Positions 43,066-51,771 of a stretch of 64,000 bases of DNA are shown here, piece after piece; the stretch's first letter is position 1, and every line of letters begins with the position of its first letter. The translations under genes and the position numbers were made by a program. The stretch covers positions 2,610,501 to 2,674,500 of the forward strand of contig NZ_CP022121.1 of the NCBI RefSeq assembly GCF_002224645.1, in the 5' to 3' direction. The DNA is from Dehalobacterium formicoaceticum. GTDB taxonomy: Bacteria > Bacillota > Dehalobacteriia > Dehalobacteriales > Dehalobacteriaceae. The notes below the pieces were generated by a model that saw only the letters and a list, made by a program, of their open reading frames with translations, was not told the DNA's origin and ran no database searches.

Positions 43066-44385
43066 ATGAAACCGATCGTAGCAATTGTAGGACGCGCAAA
43101 TGTAGGAAAATCCACTTTATTCAATCGTTTTACGGGAAGTCGTGAGGCCATTGTGGAGGATTATCCCGGAGTAACCAGGGATCGTCTGTACCGGGATGCG
43201 GATTGGATCAACCGGGATTTTACCGTGGTTGATACCGGGGGCATTGAATTTTATGGCAAAGACGGCAGTATTGAATCGAAAGTGAGACAGCAAGCAGAAC
43301 TGGCCATTGAAGAGGCGGATGTGATTCTCTTTGTGGTGGACGGAAAATCAGGCATCACACCTGATGATGAAAGTGTAGCTCAATTACTCAGAAAAAGCAA
43401 GAAACCCGTTGTCTTAGCGGTGAATAAAATCGAAAATTTTGATAAACAGGATGCGGTATACGACTTTTATCAATTGGGCTTAGGGGAACCTATTCCCATA
43501 TCAGCTATCCACGGTATGAATACTGGGGATTTATTAGATGCGGTGGTAGAACAATTCCCTTCCGATGCAGGAGAGAATCTGCCGCCGGAAACAATTAAAT
43601 TGGCTTTGATCGGCCGGCCTAATGTGGGCAAGTCATCATTAGCCAATCAGCTTTTGAAGGTAGAACGATCCATCGTATCCGACATCGCCGGTACGACGCG
43701 AGATGCCATCGACAGCTTGTTGGAGGAAGAGGGCAAGCATTATCTGATTATTGATACGGCAGGAATGCGGCGCAAATCCCGGATCAATGAGCCCACCGAA
43801 AGATACAGCGTGATGCGTTCACTTCGAGCCATTGATCGCAGTGATGTGGTTTTAATGCTCATTGATGGTGTGGATGGGGTTACGGAACAGGATAAAAAAA
43901 TTGCCGGCTACGCCCACGAGGCGGGTAAAGGAATGATCCTGATCGTGAACAAATGGGATCTGGTGGTCAAAGATGATAAGACGATGCATCAATTCGATCA
44001 AAAGATCAGGGAAGAAATGGGTTTTCTGAATTATGCCCCTATCCTTTACATCTCTGCCCTGAGTGGTCAAAGGGTGCATAAGATCCTGGAACTAGTAGAT
44101 TTTGTTGCTGAACAGCAGAACATGAGAGTACCAACCGCCCGATTGAACGAGGTGATCACCGAGGCCTTGGCCATGACACCCCCTCCTACGGACAAAGGGA
44201 AAAGATTAAAGGTCTTTTATGTGACCCAGGTGGGGGTTAAACCGCCTAAATTTGTTTTATTTGTCAACGAACCGGAATTAATGCATTTTTCTTATCAGCG
44301 CTACCTGGAAAATCAGCTGAGGAAGAATTTTGGCTTTGAAGGTACGACTATCTGGTTGATGATACGTAAAAGAGAAAAAGAGTGA
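43066..44385 (+). CDS. der: Ribosome biogenesis GTPase Der (EngA)
   Basis: Der has two tandem GTPase domains and assists 50S assembly. The 439-residue protein shows GRANVGKSTLFN near residue 8 and GRPNVGKSSLAN near residue 181. Each has DTGG/DTAG and NKxE/NKWD motifs, then a C-terminal KH-like domain (residues ~350-435). The start ATG 43066 has only a weak ribosome site. The stop codon lies inside the first bases of repeat copy 2. Confidence 0.95.
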   Translation: MKPIVAIVGRANVGKSTLFNRFTGSREAIVEDYPGVTRDRLYRDADWINRDFTVVDTGGIEFYGKDGSIESKVRQQAELAIEEADVILFVVDGKSGITPDDESVAQLLRKSKKPVVLAVNKIENFDKQDAVYDFYQLGLGEPIPISAIHGMNTGDLLDAVVEQFPSDAGENLPPETIKLALIGRPNVGKSSLANQLLKVERSIVSDIAGTTRDAIDSLLEEEGKHYLIIDTAGMRRKSRINEPTERYSVMRSLRAIDRSDVVLMLIDGVDGVTEQDKKIAGYAHEAGKGMILIVNKWDLVVKDDKTMHQFDQKIREEMGFLNYAPILYISALSGQRVHKILELVDFVAEQQNMRVPTARLNEVITEALAMTPPPTDKGKRLKVFYVTQVGVKPPKFVLFVNEPELMHFSYQRYLENQLRKNFGFEGTTIWLMIRKREKE

Positions 44386-44494
44386 ACTCGTTCAGCTAAA
44401 GCTGAACATCGGGGCTTCAGATGGGGAATCTACCCCACCTGAAGTGAAAATAGGAGCTCCCACTATAAAAGTGGGAGTCTTGGAATTTGATAAA
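44381..44494. repeat. Hairpin-rich dispersed repeat, copy 2 (IS200/IS605-end-like)
   Basis: The second copy of the 31273-31378 repeat. It has GTTCAGCT-AA-AGCTGAAC, a CTTCAG/CTGAAG stem enclosing GGGG/CCCC, and a complete last stem CTCCCACT-ATAA-AAGTGGGAG. The first bases include the der stop codon. The copy ends 10-25 bases before the plsY ribosome site. Confidence 0.78.
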
Positions 44495-44518
44495 GATACT
44501 GCTGAGGGGAGAGGAATG

Positions 44519-45100
44519 ATGAAATCCATATTGTGTCTGGTCATCGCTTATTTTTTAGGTGCGATTCCCTGGGCATATATCGTGACAAAAGCCGTAAAAG
44601 GAATTGATATTCGGCAGGTGGGCAGCGGCAATGTAGGTTTTACCAATGCTTTACGTACCATCGGTAAAGGACCGGCGCTCTTGGTGCTCGCAGGGGATAT
44701 TGGTAAAGGCGCCGCAGCCGTTTTATTGGCCAAATACTTAGCAACACCCACCATCGCAGCTTTAGCAGGTATAATGGTGTTATTGGGACATAATTATCCC
44801 ATATATTTAGGTTTTAAAGGAGGCAAAGGGGCTGCGGCCGGTTTTGGGGTCATGCTGGCATTGCTTCCCCTGGAAGCACTTATAGCCGTGGTCGTGTGGC
44901 TGGCAGTTATTTTTCTGACACGCTATGTGTCATTGGGAACAATTGTGGGGGCATTAACCGTTCCCATCTCCACGATCATCTTTAATCAGGAATTGCCTTA
45001 TCTTTTATTTAGTATTGTGGCGGCAGCTTTTGTAATTGTCAAGCATCACTCTAATATCCGGAGATTAATCGAGGGTACGGAAAGTAAGATCGGAAAATAA
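44519..45100 (+). CDS. plsY: Glycerol-3-phosphate acyltransferase PlsY
   Basis: The integral membrane acyl-phosphate:glycerol-3-phosphate acyltransferase starts phospholipid synthesis. The ~193-residue protein has five hydrophobic segments and the three loop motifs GSGNVGFTNALRT, LGHNYPIYLGFKGGKGAAAGFG and VIVKHHSNIRRLIEGTE. ATG 44519 (or ATG 44516) follows GAGGGGAGAGG; the upstream open frame lies inside the repeat. It pairs with gpsA, the gene providing its substrate. Confidence 0.93.
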   Translation: MKSILCLVIAYFLGAIPWAYIVTKAVKGIDIRQVGSGNVGFTNALRTIGKGPALLVLAGDIGKGAAAVLLAKYLATPTIAALAGIMVLLGHNYPIYLGFKGGKGAAAGFGVMLALLPLEALIAVVVWLAVIFLTRYVSLGTIVGALTVPISTIIFNQELPYLLFSIVAAAFVIVKHHSNIRRLIEGTESKIGK

Positions 45101-45130
45101 TATAAAAAATCTAATAAGGGTGAATTGAAG

Positions 45131-46171
45131 ATGAAAAATCCCATTGCTGTTTTAGGGGCAGGAAGTTGGGGGACCGCATTAGCGGTACTTTTGGCTCATA
45201 ACGGTCATGAGGTTAACTTATGGGCTCGAAATCAGGAACAATGCGCAACAATTTCTGCCGACAAAGAAAACAAAAAATATTTGCCGGGAGTGATAATTCC
45301 TGATCAGGTTTCGCTTTGTAATAATATCCAGGAAGCTCTTTCGGACACAGAATTTATTGTCTCAGCGGTTCCCTCCCATAGCGTACGGGAAATCGCTCAA
45401 AGCATATGTCCTTATGTTCATGAAGGGACGATCATAATTAACACGGCCAAGGGTTTTGAACCAAAAACTCATCTTCGGCTCTCTCAGGTTCTGAAGGAGG
45501 AGTTGCCGGACTATTGCCATGATCACATCGCTCTGTTATCGGGACCCAGTCATGCCGAGGAAGTTGGAAAAAATCTACCCACAGCCTTGGTGGTAGCTGG
45601 CGACTGTCAGAGCAGCGCAGAAAAAGTTCAGGATATTTTTATGAACCGATTTTTCCGCGTCTATATCAATTTGGATTTAATTGGCGTGGAACTGGCCGGC
45701 GCACTTAAAAATGTCATTGCTTTAGGCACGGGTATTTCCGACGGGTTAGGCTATGGAGATAATACCAAAGCAGCTTTGATCACCCGGGGTTTGGCAGAAA
45801 TAACCCGCTTAGGTGTGAGTTTTGGCGCTGACGACAAAACCTTTTCCGGATTGGCCGGTCTGGGGGATTTAGTTGTCACCTGTACCAGTATGCACAGCAG
45901 AAATCGCCGGGCAGGCATCCAAATCGGTCAGGGAAAGCCATTAAAACAAGTTTTATCAAATATGGGCATGGTGGTGGAGGGTGTCAATACCACTGAGGCT
46001 GCCCATCATTTGGCTCGTCAGGCAGGGGTGATTATGCCCATTACAGAGCAAATGTTCCAGGTGCTCTTTCACGGGAAGGATCCTGAAAACGCGGTCATCA
46101 GCTTAATGACCCGCTCCAAAACCCATGAGGGAGAAGGTGAAATGTTATCATCTGGTAATGACCCCCTCTAA
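45131..46171 (+). CDS. gpsA: NAD(P)-dependent glycerol-3-phosphate dehydrogenase
   Basis: Reduces dihydroxyacetone phosphate to sn-glycerol 3-phosphate. The ~346-residue protein shows AVLGAGSWGTALAVLLA, INTAKGFE, LLSGPSHAEEV, ELAGALKNVIALG and GLAGLGDLVVTC, all standard. ATG 45131 is preferred; the in-frame TTG 45125 is too near the AAGGG. A terminator follows. Confidence 0.95.
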   Translation: MKNPIAVLGAGSWGTALAVLLAHNGHEVNLWARNQEQCATISADKENKKYLPGVIIPDQVSLCNNIQEALSDTEFIVSAVPSHSVREIAQSICPYVHEGTIIINTAKGFEPKTHLRLSQVLKEELPDYCHDHIALLSGPSHAEEVGKNLPTALVVAGDCQSSAEKVQDIFMNRFFRVYINLDLIGVELAGALKNVIALGTGISDGLGYGDNTKAALITRGLAEITRLGVSFGADDKTFSGLAGLGDLVVTCTSMHSRNRRAGIQIGQGKPLKQVLSNMGMVVEGVNTTEAAHHLARQAGVIMPITEQMFQVLFHGKDPENAVISLMTRSKTHEGEGEMLSSGNDPL

Positions 46172-46250
46172 AGCAATATTATTCTTAGAACCATATTGCC
46201 ATCAGCGATTTAAAATTTAACATACATAATATTAATAAAATGAGCATAAA

Positions 46251-46279
46251 AAGTATGGAAAAACTTCCGTACTTTTTTT
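46251..46279 (+). terminator. Terminator after gpsA
   Basis: AAGTATGGAA pairs with TTCCGTACTT (one U-G pair) around an AAAC loop, followed by a T-run. Confidence 0.85.
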
Positions 46280-46429
46280 GTTGGTCATAATTACCAGAAG
46301 GAATCATATATATAGGATTAAGTATGTCATGAACGTTGGGACATTCCGCCTTCCTTAGAAGGATAAAGGGATATTTCCGGAAAGGATTCATCTGGTAATC
46401 AATGTTATTAAAAGGGAGGGAAAAGGTTA

Positions 46430-47908
46430 ATGGAAAAGTTTGATATTATGCGTGACATTGCGGAACGTACTGGAGGTGACATTTATTTAGGGGTAGTTGG
46501 ACCTGTGCGTACAGGAAAATCTACTTTTATCAAGAGGTTCATGGAATTACTTGTCCTTCCCAATATTGTCGAATTCCATGAACGAGAAAGAGCTCAGGAT
46601 GAACTGCCTCAAAGCGGCGGCGGCCGCACCATCATGACCACTGAACCGAAATTTATACCTTCGGAGGCGGTGGAGATATCCATTCGGGAAGGCCTTGACA
46701 TGAGGGTGAGGTTAGTCGATTGTGTGGGTTATGCCGTTCCGGGAGCGGTTGGCTTTGAAGAAGAAGAAGGTCCGCGTATGGTGCATACACCTTGGTTTGA
46801 CGATGAAATACCCTTTCAGGAAGCAGCGGAAATCGGCACAAGAAAGGTGATCACAGATCATTCCACCATCGGCATTGTCGTCTTAACTGACGGCAGTGTG
46901 ACAGAAATTCCCCGGGAAAATTATCTGGAGGCAGAAGAACGGGTCATTTTAGAGTTAAAGGAATTAAACAAACCTTTTGTTATTGTCTTAAACTCAATTC
47001 ATCCTTATGCTCCCGAAACAATCGAATTGGCGGAATCACTCAGTGAGCGCTATAATGTTTCCGTGATTCCAGTGAATGCTTATTCCATGGAGCATGAGGA
47101 TATCATGCAGGTTTTACAGCAATCTTTGTATGAATTTCCCGTCACTGAAGTAAATATTAATCTGCCACTGTGGATTGAAGAATTGGATTCGGCTCATTGG
47201 TTAAGAAGTCAATGTGAAGACAGCGTAAAAAATGCTGTCTCAAATGTGCGCAAACTCCGTGATATTGATCTGGCTTTAGAAGAGTTATCACAACCGGAAA
47301 TTATTGATACTGTACAACTCAGCCTGATGGATTTGGGCACAGGGGTAGCCAACATAGAAATTACAATGCAGGACGGACTTTTCCATCGCATCCTGGAAGA
47401 AGTAAGCGGCACCTCCATTGAAGGAGATCATACCTTATTAAGATTACTAAGGGAATACAGCCATGCCAACAGAGAATGGAAAAAAGTGTCCTATGCCGTT
47501 GAAGAAGCGCGTATGGGCGGTTATGGGGTGGTGACGCCCAGCTTAGCAGAAATGACCCTGGAAGAGCCGGAATTAATTAAGCAGGGCGGACGCTTTGGGG
47601 TGAAATTAAAGGCCAGTGCGCCCAGTTTTCACTTAATTCGAGCCAATATTTATACGGAGATCACCCCACTCATCGGCTCAGAGAAACAATGTGAAGAGTT
47701 AATGCGTTATATCCTGGAAGAATTCGAAGATAATCCGCAAAAAATATGGGAAACCAATATTTTCGGCAAATCACTCCATGAGCTGGTCCAGGAAGGGATT
47801 CAAGGTAAATTATATCGGATGCCGGAAAATGCCCAGGTGAAATTCCAGGAAACCCTGCAACGCATTGCCAACGAAGGAGGCGGCGGACTTATCTGTATTA
47901 TTCTTTAA
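46430..47908 (+). CDS. spoIVA: Stage IV sporulation protein A
   Basis: The ATPase SpoIVA polymerises on the forespore surface as the basement layer of the coat. The 492-residue length is typical. The P-loop GPVRTGKSTFIKRFM lies near residue 24, and DCVGYAVPGAVGFEEEEGPRMV is the switch region. The protein ends in the conserved GGGGLICIIL that anchors via SpoVM in Bacillus. AAGGGAGGG precedes the ATG. It is monocistronic, between two terminators. Confidence 0.97.
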   Translation: MEKFDIMRDIAERTGGDIYLGVVGPVRTGKSTFIKRFMELLVLPNIVEFHERERAQDELPQSGGGRTIMTTEPKFIPSEAVEISIREGLDMRVRLVDCVGYAVPGAVGFEEEEGPRMVHTPWFDDEIPFQEAAEIGTRKVITDHSTIGIVVLTDGSVTEIPRENYLEAEERVILELKELNKPFVIVLNSIHPYAPETIELAESLSERYNVSVIPVNAYSMEHEDIMQVLQQSLYEFPVTEVNINLPLWIEELDSAHWLRSQCEDSVKNAVSNVRKLRDIDLALEELSQPEIIDTVQLSLMDLGTGVANIEITMQDGLFHRILEEVSGTSIEGDHTLLRLLREYSHANREWKKVSYAVEEARMGGYGVVTPSLAEMTLEEPELIKQGGRFGVKLKASAPSFHLIRANIYTEITPLIGSEKQCEELMRYILEEFEDNPQKIWETNIFGKSLHELVQEGIQGKLYRMPENAQVKFQETLQRIANEGGGGLICIIL

Positions 47909-47971
47909 AATTAATTTTAATTTATATAAAAGTATAAACGGGTTAGCCTTAAAAAAATCATAAAAATCTGG

Positions 47972-48002
47972 AAGGCGGTTGCTGTCAGCAACTGCCTTTT
48001 TT
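47972..48002 (+). terminator. Terminator after spoIVA
   Basis: AAGGCGGTTGCT / AGCAACTGCCTT (one G-U pair), loop GTC, then a run of Ts. The remaining ~220 bp up to the next gene show nothing I can identify. Confidence 0.9.
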
Positions 48003-48229
48003 GTCTTTGTATACCCCAGATAAAGGGGTAAAATGAGGCTATTCTCGTGCTTCCTCACTTTTTATCTGGTATCTGGTATAATAAACGTAAATATATTAGT
48101 GTAGGTAATCAGGTAATCATATGTCCCGATATGTCAGGCAAAAAAGCAAATTGGAAAATATCATATCATGATAAGAGTTGCTCACTCCTATAACAAACGT
48201 GCCAAAATAAATAATTCAGGATGGTTATT

Positions 48230-48634
48230 ATGGATGCAACAAACATTATGGTTGATTTCTGCATTATTGGAGAAGATTTTAATCCAGAAATTGTAACAAA
48301 GACATTGCAAATTAATCCAAGTCAGGGTTGGATTAAAGGTGAAAATACTTTGAGTGAAAATAGAAAAATGATCGATACCTGTTGGTTAATAAGCACTGGA
48401 TATGAAGAGTCCCTTGATATTAATGAGCAACTTTCAAAAGTACTATTATTAGTTAAACACAAAAAAGACTCGTTATTGGAGTTAAAAAATAATTATTGTA
48501 TTAAATTTTTGTTTTCTATAGTGATCAATATTGAAAACAATCAAACGCCTGCTATTTACTTTGACACTGAGCTAATCGAATTTGCTAATTCTATAAAGGC
48601 AGAGTTCTCTATTGATTTGTATGTTTTCTCATAA
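48230..48634 (+). CDS. DUF4279 domain protein
   Basis: The ~134-residue protein opens with IMVDFCIIGEDFNPEIVTKTLQINPSQGW and has the DTCWLISTGYEESLDINEQL block typical of DUF4279, a family often found in accessory DNA and toxin-immunity contexts. ATG 48230 has an AGGA-type site at usual distance; ATG 48221 is also in frame. The gene is AT-rich compared with the core genes nearby and stands alone. Confidence 0.72.
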   Translation: MDATNIMVDFCIIGEDFNPEIVTKTLQINPSQGWIKGENTLSENRKMIDTCWLISTGYEESLDINEQLSKVLLLVKHKKDSLLELKNNYCIKFLFSIVINIENNQTPAIYFDTELIEFANSIKAEFSIDLYVFS

Positions 48635-48694
48635 CCATTGGAAAGACCGCAATTACAGACTTTCACCATCAGTAACGTGCCACGCCCGGCATGC

Positions 48695-48730
48695 AAAAAG
48701 TTAGGGCAAAACCCACTTTTGCCCTAACTT
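48695..48730 (-). terminator. Terminator after the ABC-F gene (minus strand)
   Basis: A perfect 14-bp stem AAGTTAGGGCAAAA / TTTTGCCCTAACTT with a 5-base loop; on the minus strand the T-run continues to TTTTTGC. Confidence 0.88.
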
Positions 48731-48748
48731 AAATAACTTAAATAACTT

Positions 48749-50401
48749 CTATAACACCAGCATTCCTTTGAGCCGCTTTAATTCAGTCAAAATAGCACAA
48801 TATTCTTTATCAAGCTCTTCAACATTATCTTTTTTAGCAGGCATGGAAATTCTGCCAATCACTTCCGTCAGGCGATTCTGAAGAACGAAGATTTCTTCCT
48901 CGATTTCTTCTTTAACCCTGTTGCCCCCTTTATTTTGCTGTGCCAGATAGTCTTCATAGCTATCTTTGAATACTTTGATCTTGTTCTTTTCAATGTTCAT
49001 GATCTGATTGGCTACGGAGCTAATGAAGCGACGATCGTGGGAAACAAACAGCAGGGAGTTCTCGTAGTTTTTCAGAACCTCCTCAATGACCTCCATAGCG
49101 TTGATATCAAGGTAATTGGTCGGTTCATCTAGAATCAACAAATTAAGGTCCTGACAGAGAATCTTGGCAAAGGAAGCCTTTACCCGCTCCCCTCCGCTCA
49201 GCACATTCACTTTCTTATAGACTGCATCTCCTTTAAAGAGCAGCCGAGCCAGCAATAATCTTGCATAGCTCTCCTCATGGATGCTTTCTTTTATCACATT
49301 GGTTAAGATACTGGCGTCTTCCTCTAAGATCCTTAAGTCTTGACTAAAGTAGCCGATTTTGGCGCTGGGAGTAATCTTGATAGACTCTTCCCGATTGACG
49401 ATCATTTTGAGCAGGGTACTCTTTCCGCACCCATTAGGTCCGATCAAAGCCACTCTGGCCTTATTTTCAATACGGAACTCCGCATTTTGGAAGATCACTT
49501 TATCTTCAAAGGCTTTGTTGAGCTGCTTACCTTCGATAATAACCTTACTGTGAAGTTTCTTGGCATCAGTGATATCCAGCTTGATCCTCTCGTCTTTTTT
49601 AGGTTTTTCCTTAACTTCCAGCTGCTCGATTCTCGTCTCCACGCTTTTTTGGGCTCGGTTAAGGTTAGCTTTAGCTTTTTGATTCCCCATCTTATGGAGC
49701 CTGGACTCAGAATCCCCCATGCGCCGGGGAGTTTTGCGGATCGATTTTGATTTTTCACTAGTCTCGATTACGACTCTCTCCAGCCGCTTTTTCTCTGAAA
49801 CGTATTGATCATATTCGATCCGGACTTTTTTTTTCTCTCTCGCCTTCTGTTCACAAAAGCTGCTATAATTGCCCGGATAAAATTTAATCCGGCCATCTTC
49901 TAATTCCAAGATCTTATTGCATAGACCATCCAGGAGGGTACGGTCGTGGGAAACGAGGAATAATCCGCCGAAATACCCCGCAAAGTAGCGCTCAATCAGT
50001 TCAATTCCTGCCATATCCAAATTACTGGTGGGTTCATCGGCAAAGATCATGGCGCTGTTTTGGCTAAAGCAAGATGCCAGCTTAAAGCGTGTTTTTTCCC
50101 CGCCGCTCATGCTCTCGCTATAGATCATAGGAATGTTAAATTTCGATGCCCTTTCCTCGCTGATCAGTTCAAGTTCAGGTGGTTCCAGCTGGGAAACTGT
50201 GGAAGGTTGGCCATAGACTTTCACCCATCCTTCGTCAGGTGCAAGCTTCTGACTGAGAAGGTTGAGCAAGGTGGTTTTACCCACTCCATTAATACCAACA
50301 ATACCGATTCTGTCTTCGGAGTAAATGCTAAATTTCTTGATATCCAGGATCAGCCGGTCTCCGAAATATTTTTTTACATTGCCGCATTCAACTAATAAAA
50401 T
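48749..50401 (-). CDS. ABC-F protein (probable ribosomal protection factor), ATT start
   Basis: The ~550-residue protein has two ABC cassettes and no membrane domain: Walker A GINGVGKTTLL and GPNGCGKSTLL, signatures MSGGEKTRF and LSGGERVKASF, Walker B IFADEPTSNLD and LILDEPTNYLD. An inter-domain linker of ~100 charged residues is visible, as in antibiotic-resistance ABC-F factors. The first in-frame ATG (50284) falls inside the first Walker A. The family N-terminus (VKKYFGDRLILDIKKFSIY) is encoded upstream and begins at ATT 50399-50401, 6 bases after GGAGGGG. ATT as start is inference; no ATG, GTG or TTG fits in frame. Confidence 0.85.
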   Translation of the reverse strand: MLLVECGNVKKYFGDRLILDIKKFSIYSEDRIGIVGINGVGKTTLLNLLSQKLAPDEGWVKVYGQPSTVSQLEPPELELISEERASKFNIPMIYSESMSGGEKTRFKLASCFSQNSAMIFADEPTSNLDMAGIELIERYFAGYFGGLFLVSHDRTLLDGLCNKILELEDGRIKFYPGNYSSFCEQKAREKKKVRIEYDQYVSEKKRLERVVIETSEKSKSIRKTPRRMGDSESRLHKMGNQKAKANLNRAQKSVETRIEQLEVKEKPKKDERIKLDITDAKKLHSKVIIEGKQLNKAFEDKVIFQNAEFRIENKARVALIGPNGCGKSTLLKMIVNREESIKITPSAKIGYFSQDLRILEEDASILTNVIKESIHEESYARLLLARLLFKGDAVYKKVNVLSGGERVKASFAKILCQDLNLLILDEPTNYLDINAMEVIEEVLKNYENSLLFVSHDRRFISSVANQIMNIEKNKIKVFKDSYEDYLAQQNKGGNRVKEEIEEEIFVLQNRLTEVIGRISMPAKKDNVEELDKEYCAILTELKRLKGMLVL

Positions 50402-50431
50402 AAAAAACCCCTCCTAGCGATACCGGAGAGG
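50402..50431 (-). promoter_or_regulatory. Terminator/SD-sequestering attenuator before the ABC-F gene
   Basis: On the minus strand CCTCTCC (50425-50431) pairs with the ribosome site GGAGGGG (50408-50414), followed by six Ts and then the ATT start. The same hairpin would therefore terminate the RNA and hide the ribosome site. Confidence 0.72.
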
Positions 50432-50571
50432 ATAGTGTCATTTCAGATTACAACACAATAAACTGTAATTCTACTTATGTTTCGAGACACATTTCGGTCA
50501 TAAGCATTTTAGAATATACAGTAAGGTGCAGTTGTATGAAAAGCTATCCACAGAGAATAATCACTATCCAC

Positions 50572-50682
50572 TCACAGATAAAAATGCATAGATTGCAAAG
50601 CCGTTACCACGGCTTTCTTAAAAGCATATTTCCTTGTTAAGTGAATTAACCAATCATTTTCTGCAGATACCTTACCTTTCAT
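50572..50682 (-). CDS. Candidate 36-residue leader peptide in the ABC-F leader
   Basis: An ATG frame starting MKGKVSAEN and ending HFYL then TGA lies inside the leader. The hairpin AAAGCCGT-GGTA-ACGGCTTT (50597-50616) falls within it. There is no clear Shine-Dalgarno site, so translation is uncertain. If translated, ribosome stalling here could change folding of the downstream terminator. Confidence 0.35.
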   Translation of the reverse strand: MKGKVSAENDWLIHLTRKYAFKKAVVTALQSMHFYL

Positions 50683-50714
50683 CAAATTGGGTTAGTCGAA
50701 GACTTCTCTTTAAT

Positions 50715-50743
50715 ATTATAAAGTCGTTACCACCCGTTGTCAA
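50715..50743 (-). promoter_or_regulatory. Consensus sigma-A promoter of the ABC-F gene
   Basis: On the minus strand TTGACA - 17 bases - TATAAT, a perfect match. The start would be near 50708, giving a leader of about 305 bases. Confidence 0.82.
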
Positions 50744-50825
50744 TTCAGCGCATTTCTGTGACATATTCTATTGAATATCAGAATGTCATCCTTGGATGCA
50801 ATAATCGGACGACAAACTCTCTCCT

Positions 50826-51590
50826 TTACTCATTCATCCCCGTATAGATAAAGACTGCATCTCTAAGGAATTCCGCGGCTCCCGGCTGTCTTTCATCATA
50901 ATAGGCTGTAAATCTCGGATCATCCACATACATCTGAGCCAGCCCGCCATGATTCTCCTTAGAGTAACTTGGCCAGGAGTATGCGAGCCATTGGCGATGG
51001 AGATCGGCCGTTTTTTGAGCCAGCTCCCCGGCAGGATCTCCGGTCTTGAAGGCTTCACAAAGGGTGTCCAGCACTTCTTCACCAAGCCTGGTGAACTCAT
51101 CGTACTGCTCCTTGGTCATGTTCATAAGTTTCCGGTTGGATTCCTCGACGGTCTTTTCTCCATACCTTTCCCGAATTTCCTCACCGTATTTGGCTTCATT
51201 TTCCTCAATTAACTTACGTTTAAATCCTTCAAATTTTTCTTTGTCGGACATAGTGATTCTCCCTTCTTTTTGAGCAATGGTTTTTTCAACATTTTCAATG
51301 AGTTGCTCCAATTGCGCTCTTTTTTCCAGAAGCTTAACACGGTGTTCCCTTAGTGCCTTGGCTCCATCAAAATCAGGAGAGGTTACAATATCTTTAATTC
51401 CCTCCAAACTCATGCCCAACTCCCTGTAAAATAAAATTTGCTGCAGACGGTCAACTTCTTGTTGTCCATAGATCAGATATCCTGAAGAAGAAATTCTAGC
51501 CGGTTTAAGAATCCCGATCTCATCATAGTATCTAAGAGTTCGCGAGCTGACTCCTGCCAAATGAGCCAATTTTTGCACTGTGTATTCCAT
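50826..51590 (-). CDS. MerR-family regulator with TipAS antibiotic-recognition domain
   Basis: The ~254-residue regulator has an N-terminal MerR winged helix (YTVQKLAHLAGVSSRTLRYYDEIGILKPARISSSGY), a coiled coil (residues ~75-115) and a C-terminal TipAS domain (YSKENHGGLAQMYVDDPRF ... GAAEFLRDAVFIYTG), which binds thiopeptides and other drugs in relatives. ATG 51590 has a near-perfect AGGAGGTGATC. It lies just upstream of, and co-oriented with, the ABC-F gene. It could sense an antibiotic, though the ABC-F gene has its own promoter. Confidence 0.9.
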   Translation of the reverse strand: MEYTVQKLAHLAGVSSRTLRYYDEIGILKPARISSSGYLIYGQQEVDRLQQILFYRELGMSLEGIKDIVTSPDFDGAKALREHRVKLLEKRAQLEQLIENVEKTIAQKEGRITMSDKEKFEGFKRKLIEENEAKYGEEIRERYGEKTVEESNRKLMNMTKEQYDEFTRLGEEVLDTLCEAFKTGDPAGELAQKTADLHRQWLAYSWPSYSKENHGGLAQMYVDDPRFTAYYDERQPGAAEFLRDAVFIYTGMNE

Positions 51591-51607
51591 GTGATCACCT
51601 CCTGACA

Positions 51608-51638
51608 AGATTAAGAATACACCTTAACGCCACGTCAA
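51608..51638 (-). promoter_or_regulatory. MerR-type promoter with 19-bp spacer
   Basis: On the minus strand TTGACG (51633-51638) - 19 bases - TAATCT (51608-51613). The spacer contains GGCGTTAAGGTG as part of an imperfect dyad. The long spacer is the hallmark of promoters activated by MerR proteins through DNA twisting. Confidence 0.6.
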
Positions 51639-51771
51639 TGTAAAGAGGAAAAATAAAAATAGTTTAATTCTCTGGCATAAAAATTATCCTTGCCAGGCAT
51701 AGAGGGCATTTGGTATAATGTTCGCATTGAAGAGATAAAAGTATTCACAGGGGACACATTGGGGGAATATC

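Noticed and set aside
44444-44518. N-terminal extension of PlsY starting at ATG 44444
   Set aside because: The extra 25 residues are encoded by the dispersed repeat, and the true ribosome site lies just before 44516-44519.
46280-46429. Sigma-E promoter for spoIVA
   Set aside because: Expected from the family, but candidate ATA and CATAC-like boxes do not match with proper spacing, so none is claimed.
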